A stretch of 10,681 nucleotides of DNA from Candidatus Aphodomonas merdavium (lineage in GTDB: Bacteria; Bacillota; Clostridia; Christensenellales; Aristaeellaceae). Numbering within the stretch: the first letter of the stretch is position 1; the number at the start of each line of letters is the position of its first letter. Below the pieces are notes generated by a model that was given only the letters and a program-made list of their open reading frames with translations, was not told the DNA's origin and made no database searches. Location of the stretch: positions 1 through 10,681 of the forward strand of contig DVLH01000124.1 in assembly GCA_018715585.1 (NCBI GenBank). The letters are read 5' to 3'. Made by a program: the position numbers and the translations under genes. Positions 6,034 to 10,681 of this stretch are shown here, one piece after another.

Positions 6034-6063
6034 GGCTGGAAGGAAATTCCAGCCTGTTTTTTT
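6034..6063 (+). terminator. Rho-independent terminator after the DUF1858 gene
   Basis: An 8-bp perfect stem, GGCTGGAA (6034-6041) with TTCCAGCC (6047-6054) around loop GGAAA, is followed by TG and seven T (6057-6063). It separates the DUF1858 gene from ychF. A weaker 5-bp hairpin overlapping the stop codon (AACGC 5996-6000 / GCGTT 6004-6008, then more T) may assist. Confidence 0.88.
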
Positions 6064-6097
6064 GCCGCTTCGGTTTCATTTCCCTGCCGGGCGGAAC

Positions 6098-6126
6098 TTT
6101 ACTTCCTTGTAGCCAGAGGGTATAAT
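6098..6126 (+). promoter_or_regulatory. Promoter of the ychF-mnmE operon
   Basis: TTTACT (6098-6103) and a perfect TATAAT (6121-6126) are spaced by 17 bases. The -10 ends 36 bases before the ychF ATG. It lies after the terminator at 6034-6063, as expected for a new transcription unit that may run through ychF, mnmE, the MATE gene and rarA, since no terminator is seen between them. Confidence 0.65.
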
Positions 6127-6162
6127 GAAAAAAATAGAAACACCGCCGGAGGGATTGTCAAA

Positions 6163-7260
6163 ATGAAGCTTGGCGTCGTCGGTCTTCCGAACGTAGGCAA
6201 AAGCACGCTTTTTAACGCGATCACGCGCGCAGGCGCGGAGGCTGCGAATTATCCTTTTTGTACGATTGAACCGAATACGGGAATTGTAGCCGTGCCGGAC
6301 GCGCGCCTGGATACGCTGACGGAAATGTACCATCCGAAAAAAACGACGCCTGCCACGGTAGAGTTCGTCGATATCGCGGGGCTTGTCAAAGGGGCGAGCC
6401 GCGGCGAAGGGCTTGGCAATAAGTTTTTAAGCCATATCCGCGAGGTGGACGCTATCGTTCACGTCGTGCGCTGCTTTGAGGATGACAATATCGTGCATGT
6501 CAACGGCCGGATTGATCCGGCGGACGATATCGCCACGGTGAACCTGGAATTGATCCTTGCGGATCTGGAAACGGTGCAAAAACGCGGCGATAAGGCAAAA
6601 AAGATGATGAAATCCGGCGAGCGGCGCTATGCCGACGAGGCGGATTTGGCCGACCGTCTGGCGGCGCATCTGGAAAAAGAACAGCCCGCGCGGACGTTCC
6701 CCTGGACGAAAGAGGAGCGCGCAATCGAAAAAGAATGGTTTTTGCTCACGGACAAGCCTGTGTTGTACGCCGCTAACATCGGCGAAGCGATGCTCGGCAT
6801 GCCCGAGGACGAAATTCCCGGCGTAGCCGCCATCCGTGCCCTGGCACAGAAAGAAAACGCCGAGGTGCTCGTCATTTCCGCCCAGATGGAGGAAGAAATT
6901 GCACAGCTGGACCCCGAGGATAAACAGGCGTTTTTGACGGACCTGGGAATTGAGCGCAGCGGGCTGGAACGCCTAGTGGAACGCAGCTATTCGCTGCTGG
7001 GATTGATTTCCTTTTTGACCTGCGGCCCGGACGAGGTGCGCGCCTGGACGATTCGCAAGGGAACGAAAGCGCCGCAAGCCGCAGGGAAAATTCATTCCGA
7101 CTTTGAGCGCGGGTTCATTCGCGCGGAGATCGTCCCATTTGAGACGCTGGTGGAAAAGGGCGGCATGAGCGCCTGCCGCGAGTTGGGGCTGGTCCGTTCC
7201 GAAGGGCGCGACTATGTGATGAAAGACGGCGATGTGACGCTGTTTCGCTTCAATGTATAA
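6163..7260 (+). CDS. ychF: Redox-regulated ATPase YchF (OLA1 family)
   Basis: YchF/OLA1 is an Obg-related P-loop NTPase that binds ribosomes and prefers ATP over GTP. The 365-residue product matches the family's standard length (363 in E. coli). Walker A is GLPNVGKST (7-15), the switch II region is DIAGLVKGASRGEGLGNKFL (70-89), and the G4 position reads NIGE (205-208), keeping the NxxE form that replaces NKxD and underlies ATP preference. The C-terminal TGS domain (about 281-365) carries EVRAWTIRKGTKAPQAAG, HSDFERGFIRAE and the typical end DGDVTLFRFNV. GGAGGG lies nine bases before the ATG. Its last eight bases overlap the start of mnmE, indicating cotranscription. Confidence 0.97.
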   Translation: MKLGVVGLPNVGKSTLFNAITRAGAEAANYPFCTIEPNTGIVAVPDARLDTLTEMYHPKKTTPATVEFVDIAGLVKGASRGEGLGNKFLSHIREVDAIVHVVRCFEDDNIVHVNGRIDPADDIATVNLELILADLETVQKRGDKAKKMMKSGERRYADEADLADRLAAHLEKEQPARTFPWTKEERAIEKEWFLLTDKPVLYAANIGEAMLGMPEDEIPGVAAIRALAQKENAEVLVISAQMEEEIAQLDPEDKQAFLTDLGIERSGLERLVERSYSLLGLISFLTCGPDEVRAWTIRKGTKAPQAAGKIHSDFERGFIRAEIVPFETLVEKGGMSACRELGLVRSEGRDYVMKDGDVTLFRFNV

Positions 7261-8602
7261 AGAAGAAAGAACAAACGATACCATTGCGGCCGTAGCGACG
7301 CCCCCGGGCACAGGAGGCGTCGCCATCGTGCGTGTGAGCGGCCCGGAGGCGGAGGCGGTGCTAAACCGGTCTTTCCGCCGCGGCGGCGGCGCGTCGGGAC
7401 CGTGGGAAAGCCATCGCCTGTCGTTTGGCAAAATTCTGCGTGGACAGGAGATCGTTGACGAGGGCATGGCAGTGCTCATGCGCGCGCCGAAGAGCTACAC
7501 GCGCGAGGATGTGGCAGAGCTGTATTGCCACGGCGGTACGGCCGTGACGCGCATGGTGCTGGAAGCCGTGCTGCTTGCGGGTGCGCGCCCGGCAGCGCCG
7601 GGAGAATTTACGCGCCGAGCGTTTGAAAACGGCCGCATCGATTTGGCGCAGGCCGAGGCCGTGATGCGCCTCGTTGGCGCGCAAGGCGAAGCGCAAGCGC
7701 GCGCTGCCCGGCGCCAGCTTGAAGGCGCCGTCTCGCACGGTATCGTCGAGGTACGGCAAAAGTTGACGGAGATGCTTTCGCAAATTGCCGCCTGCACCGA
7801 CTTTCCCGATGAAATCGACGAGGCGCCTGCGGCGGCCAACCTCATAGCGCAGGGCAGGGCGCTGTGCGCGCAGCTGCGCGCAGCGTGCGATCCGTCCCGC
7901 GCCCGCGTTTTGGAAACAGGGCTTGACGTTGTTCTCGTGGGACGGCCAAACGTTGGCAAAAGCTCGCTGCTTAACGCGCTGCTGGGAGAAGAGCGCGCCA
8001 TCGTTACGGCGGATGCGGGCACGACGCGCGATGCCGTGCGCGGCACGCTGGAAATTGCGGGCGTTCGCGTCAACTTGACGGACACTGCCGGTATTCGTCA
8101 GACGGGAAGCGAAGCGGAACGCATCGGCGTACAGCGGGCGAAGGAGGCCGCCGAGCGGGCCGATTTGGTGCTGGCCGTGCTGGATGCGTCGCGCCCGTTG
8201 GAAGCGGACGATGAGGAAATCCTCCGTCAGGCGCGCCAGGTACGGTGTGTGGTCGTGCTGAATAAGTGCGATTTGCCGCGCGCGCAGGGAATGCCGCAGG
8301 GCATGGCCGTCTCGGCCCGCACGGGTGAAGGAACGGATGCGCTGCGGGCGCTGCTGGAGGAGACGGCGCGCAGCGCGCAGTCCGGCAGCGCGCTTTTGAC
8401 GCAGGCGCGCCATATCGACGCGGCTCAACGGGCCGCCGGCGCGCTGGAGGAAATGGTTGCGGCGATTGAAAAGGGCGTACCGCTGGATTTTGCCGCCGTG
8501 GACGCCACGGCCGCGCTGCGGGCGCTAGGAGAAATTACAGGCGAAGATGCGGAGCAAAGCGTTATTGACGCCGTGTTTGCACATTTTTGCGTAGGGAAAT
8601 GA
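7253..8602 (+). CDS. mnmE: tRNA uridine-5-carboxymethylaminomethyl modification GTPase MnmE
   Basis: MnmE works with MnmG to modify the wobble uridine at position 34 of certain tRNAs, using methylene-tetrahydrofolate and GTP. The 449-residue product has the N-terminal folate-binding domain (DTIAAVATPPGTGGVAIVR, 9-27), the helical-domain motif GEFTRRAFENGRIDLAQAEA (117-136), and an inserted G domain with Walker A GRPNVGKSS (230-238), GTTRD (256-260), DTAGIR (277-282) and NKCD (337-340). The C-terminus ends CVGK (446-449), keeping the conserved cysteine of the usual C[IVL]GK. The ATG at 7253 is inside the ychF end with no clear ribosome binding site, implying translational coupling. mnmG, often next to it near origins, is replaced here by a MATE gene. 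Confidence 0.97.
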   Translation: MYKEERTNDTIAAVATPPGTGGVAIVRVSGPEAEAVLNRSFRRGGGASGPWESHRLSFGKILRGQEIVDEGMAVLMRAPKSYTREDVAELYCHGGTAVTRMVLEAVLLAGARPAAPGEFTRRAFENGRIDLAQAEAVMRLVGAQGEAQARAARRQLEGAVSHGIVEVRQKLTEMLSQIAACTDFPDEIDEAPAAANLIAQGRALCAQLRAACDPSRARVLETGLDVVLVGRPNVGKSSLLNALLGEERAIVTADAGTTRDAVRGTLEIAGVRVNLTDTAGIRQTGSEAERIGVQRAKEAAERADLVLAVLDASRPLEADDEEILRQARQVRCVVVLNKCDLPRAQGMPQGMAVSARTGEGTDALRALLEETARSAQSGSALLTQARHIDAAQRAAGALEEMVAAIEKGVPLDFAAVDATAALRALGEITGEDAEQSVIDAVFAHFCVGK

Positions 8603-8644
8603 CGCACGTTTTTGTGCGCCGGCGGAAAGAAGGAACAGAACCGA

Positions 8645-9988
8645 ATGAAGATCCGGCCGATGACGAGCGGCAGCATTCCTGGGCATCTGCTGCGCTATTG
8701 CATCCCGGCAATCCTGGGCAATCTATTTCAGGTGACATATAACACGGTAGATGCCGTAATCGTGGGCAGGCTGGTGGGAGCGTCCGCGCTTGCGGCCGTT
8801 GGCATTGCCAACTCGTTGCTGAACATCGCCATGTTTTTTATCATTGGCATCGGCATTGGCGCTTCGGTGCTGATGAGCGAGTTCTATGGTGCGGGAAAGC
8901 TGGAACAGCTGCGCCATGAGCTTTCCACGGCGATGATTGCCGGTGCGGTGATGAGCCTGATGCTTTCGGCGGCTTTTTTTGCGTTTGCAAAGCCGCTGCT
9001 GCTGCTTTGCAACACGCCGCTGGAAATCCTTTCCGATGTGACGGGCTATTTCCGCATTGTCGTGGGGGGACTGCTTTTTACGCTGTTTTACAACATGCTT
9101 GCGGCCGCGCTGCGTTCCATTGGCGACACGCGCGTGCCGCTCGTTTGTTTGATCATCGGTTCGGTCGTCAACATCCTGCTGGATTTGCTGATGGTGGGGC
9201 CGATGCAAATGGGCGTTCGCGGCGCGGCGCTGGCCACGGTGATTGCGCAGGCGGTTTCCGCGGCGTTATGCGCGTTTTTCCTTTGGCACGACGCCGATCC
9301 GCTGCGCATGCGGCGTGAGGATTTCCGTCTGGACCGGGCATTGCTGAAAAAAACGGCGCGCTACAGCTATGCCAGCGCGCTGCAGCAGGCAGGCGTCTAC
9401 ATAGGCCGGCTGCTGGTGCAGTCGATGGTCAACCCGCTGGGGGTCAACGCCATTGCAGCGTTTAACGCCGTCAACCGTGTGGACGATTACGCGCTCATCC
9501 CCGAGCGGGATATCGCCAACGGCATGATGGTGATGACGGCGCAAAACCGCGGCGCAAAACAGCCGCAGCGGATGATGAAAGGGTTACGCGTCGGCCTGTT
9601 GATGGAAACGGTCTACGGCTGCATCGTTTCCGTTGGCGTGTTTGCGCTGGCGGGACCGCTGATGCGCCTGTTTGTGGGGGCGGAAGAGACGCAGGTGCTT
9701 TCGCTGGGCACGCGCTATTTGCGCTTGATGGGCTTTTTTTACTTCATGCCGGGCATTACCAACGGCCTGCAAGGCTATATGCGCGGCATCGGCAAGCCCG
9801 CTTTGACGATGTACGTCACCTATGCGCAGATGTTCCTGCGCGCGCTGTGCACGTTTTTGTTGATTGACGCCATGGGCATGGATGCCGTACCGCTCTCCTG
9901 TGCGGCGGGCTGGATTTTAATGATGGTGTGGGAAATTGGGTTGCTGATTGCGTGGAGAAAAAAGGATACGCTGACGCAGCTTGAGTAA
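8645..9988 (+). CDS. MATE family efflux transporter
   Basis: Multidrug and toxin extrusion transporters export cationic drugs, metabolites or toxins across the inner membrane using Na+ or H+ gradients. The 447-residue product has the usual length and about twelve hydrophobic segments in two similar halves. The N-terminal PMTSGSIPGHLLRYCIPAIL, then GNLFQVTYNTVDAVIVGRLVG and ALAAVGIANSLL, are typical of Clostridia MATE proteins; the second half repeats the pattern with NPLGVNAIAAFNAVNRVDDY. The ATG at 8645 has AAGGA ten bases upstream; a TTG eleven codons earlier gives only polar residues before the family start and is less likely. The substrate cannot be inferred. It lies 42 bases after mnmE with no terminator, and rarA follows closely. 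Confidence 0.93.
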   Translation: MKIRPMTSGSIPGHLLRYCIPAILGNLFQVTYNTVDAVIVGRLVGASALAAVGIANSLLNIAMFFIIGIGIGASVLMSEFYGAGKLEQLRHELSTAMIAGAVMSLMLSAAFFAFAKPLLLLCNTPLEILSDVTGYFRIVVGGLLFTLFYNMLAAALRSIGDTRVPLVCLIIGSVVNILLDLLMVGPMQMGVRGAALATVIAQAVSAALCAFFLWHDADPLRMRREDFRLDRALLKKTARYSYASALQQAGVYIGRLLVQSMVNPLGVNAIAAFNAVNRVDDYALIPERDIANGMMVMTAQNRGAKQPQRMMKGLRVGLLMETVYGCIVSVGVFALAGPLMRLFVGAEETQVLSLGTRYLRLMGFFYFMPGITNGLQGYMRGIGKPALTMYVTYAQMFLRALCTFLLIDAMGMDAVPLSCAAGWILMMVWEIGLLIAWRKKDTLTQLE

Positions 9989-10007
9989 AAGGCGCTTGCT
10001 GAAAGGG

Positions 10008-10013
10008 AGGAGG
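10008..10013 (+). promoter_or_regulatory. Ribosome binding site that points to an ACG start for rarA
   Basis: AGGAGG, inside a longer purine run beginning at 10001, lies eight bases before ACG at 10022. That spacing is ideal, yet no ATG, GTG or TTG in the rarA frame is within reach, so the site is the main evidence for the position of the rarA start. Confidence 0.75.
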
Positions 10014-10021
10014 CGGCCAAA

Positions 10022-10681
10022 ACGGAACAGACGACGCTGTGGGACGGGCAGAGCGCGCAGCCGCTTGCTGCCAGGCTTCGTCCGCAAACGCTGGAGGAAT
10101 TCGTGGGCCAGGCGCACCTGCTGGGCAAAGGGAAAGTATTGCGCGGCCTCATCGAAAGCGACCGCGTCTCTTCCATGATTTTCTGGGGGCCGCCCGGCGT
10201 GGGCAAAACGACGCTCGCGCGCATCATTGCGAACCGGACAAAGGCGTCCTTTATCGATTTTTCCGCCGTAACGAGCGGGATGAAAGAGATCCGCGCGGTG
10301 ATGCAGCAGGCCGAGGGGAACGCCCGCTTCGGCGAAAAGACGATTCTCTTTGTGGACGAAATCCACCGTTTTAATAAGGCACAGCAGGACGCCTTTTTGC
10401 CTTTTGTGGAAAAGGGGAGCATCACGCTGATTGGCGCGACGACGGAAAACCCGTCGTTTGAAATCAACGGCGCGCTTTTATCGCGGTGCAAGGTGTTCGT
10501 GCTCAAGGCGTTAACGGTGGAAGAAATTGTGACGCTGCTTGCCCGCGCGCTCAAAGATCCGCGCGGGTTTGGGCGCCAGCAGGTGAAGATGGAAGAAGAG
10601 CTGCTGCGGATGATTGCCGTCTTTGCCAACGGGGATGCCAGGATGGCGCTTTCGACGCTGGAGATGGCCGTGCTCAACGGC
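10022..10681 (+). CDS. rarA: Replication-associated recombination protein RarA/MgsA (AAA+ ATPase; 3' end cut by window edge)
   Basis: RarA (MgsA, relative of eukaryotic WRNIP1) is an AAA+ ATPase of the clamp-loader type that acts at stalled replication forks. The 220 codons present begin, if ACG is the start, EQTTLWDGQSAQPLAARLRP after the initiator. The family motif RLRPQTLEEFVGQ is at 18-30, Walker A GPPGVGKTT at 56-64, Walker B ILFVDEIHRFN at 108-118, and the sensor 1 region GATTENPSFEIN at 138-149; SRC (154-156) and the later ANGDARMALSTLE are also conserved. The frame is open back to the MATE stop codon but holds no ATG, GTG or TTG before the conserved domain; the first is a GTG inside it (EEFVGQ). 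A real ACG start, a mutation or a sequence error are all possible. The C-terminal tetramerisation region lies beyond the window. Confidence 0.93.

Noticed and set aside
6125..6166. A short frame beginning MKKIETPPEG just before ychF
   Set aside because: Its ATG overlaps the promoter -10 hexamer, so it should lie upstream of the transcript start, and it has no ribosome binding site.
7361..8428. A 355-codon open frame on the minus strand inside mnmE
   Set aside because: Antisense to a well-supported gene, Arg/His-rich composition and no motifs; a by-product of codon bias.
8603..8618. Hairpin CGCAC/GTGCG between mnmE and the MATE gene
   Set aside because: Only five base pairs and no T run after it, so not a convincing terminator.
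8612..8644. TTG start for the MATE gene
   Set aside because: It adds eleven residues with no family similarity and has no ribosome binding site; the ATG at 8645 with AAGGA upstream fits better.

Overview
The window reads as a GC-rich chromosomal segment of a member of the Bacillota, most likely an anaerobic clostridium. The signs are strong AGGAGG-type ribosome binding sites, a maf-mreB-mreC-mreD cell-shape operon, Clostridia-like MATE and DUF1858 proteins, and Bacillota-type DnaA boxes. I cannot name a genus. There are no RNA genes, insertion sequences, phage genes or CRISPR arrays. Nearly everything is housekeeping, and the interest lies in how it is arranged around a probable chromosome origin.

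Left arm (1-5491, all minus strand): dnaN -> recF (one base apart), then an intergenic region full of DnaA boxes, then maf -> mreB -> mreC -> mreD (tightly packed; mreD is cut by the window edge). Right arm (5797-10681, all plus strand): a 66-residue DUF1858 CxxC protein, a terminator, ychF, mnmE (overlapping ychF by 8 bases), a MATE transporter, and the 5' two-thirds or so of rarA, cut by the right edge. The two arms diverge from the 305-base gap 5492-5796, so every gene is transcribed away from it.

That gap holds four DnaA-box-like 9-mers in one orientation. Directly between them and dnaN is an in-phase series of TAG triplets resembling the DnaA-trio unwinding element. A second cluster, with two perfect TTATCCACA boxes and five near matches, lies at 3120-3295 between recF and maf and runs into the 3' end of recF. 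Two box clusters therefore flank dnaN-recF, where in Bacillus they flank dnaA. dnaA is not between or beside them in this window; gyrB and the small S4-domain gene often found between dnaN and recF are also absent. I read this as an oriC that kept its place upstream of dnaN after dnaA moved elsewhere. That is an inference from sequence and gene polarity, not proof.

Three smaller oddities stand out. MreB departs from the family in its catalytic Glu-Glu-Pro motif and in two nucleotide-binding motifs. rarA has no ATG, GTG or TTG before its conserved domain, but has a perfect ribosome binding site placed for an ACG codon. MreC carries a roughly 115-residue low-complexity C-terminal tail. I found no convincing wholly new system such as defence, biosynthesis or mobile-element genes.
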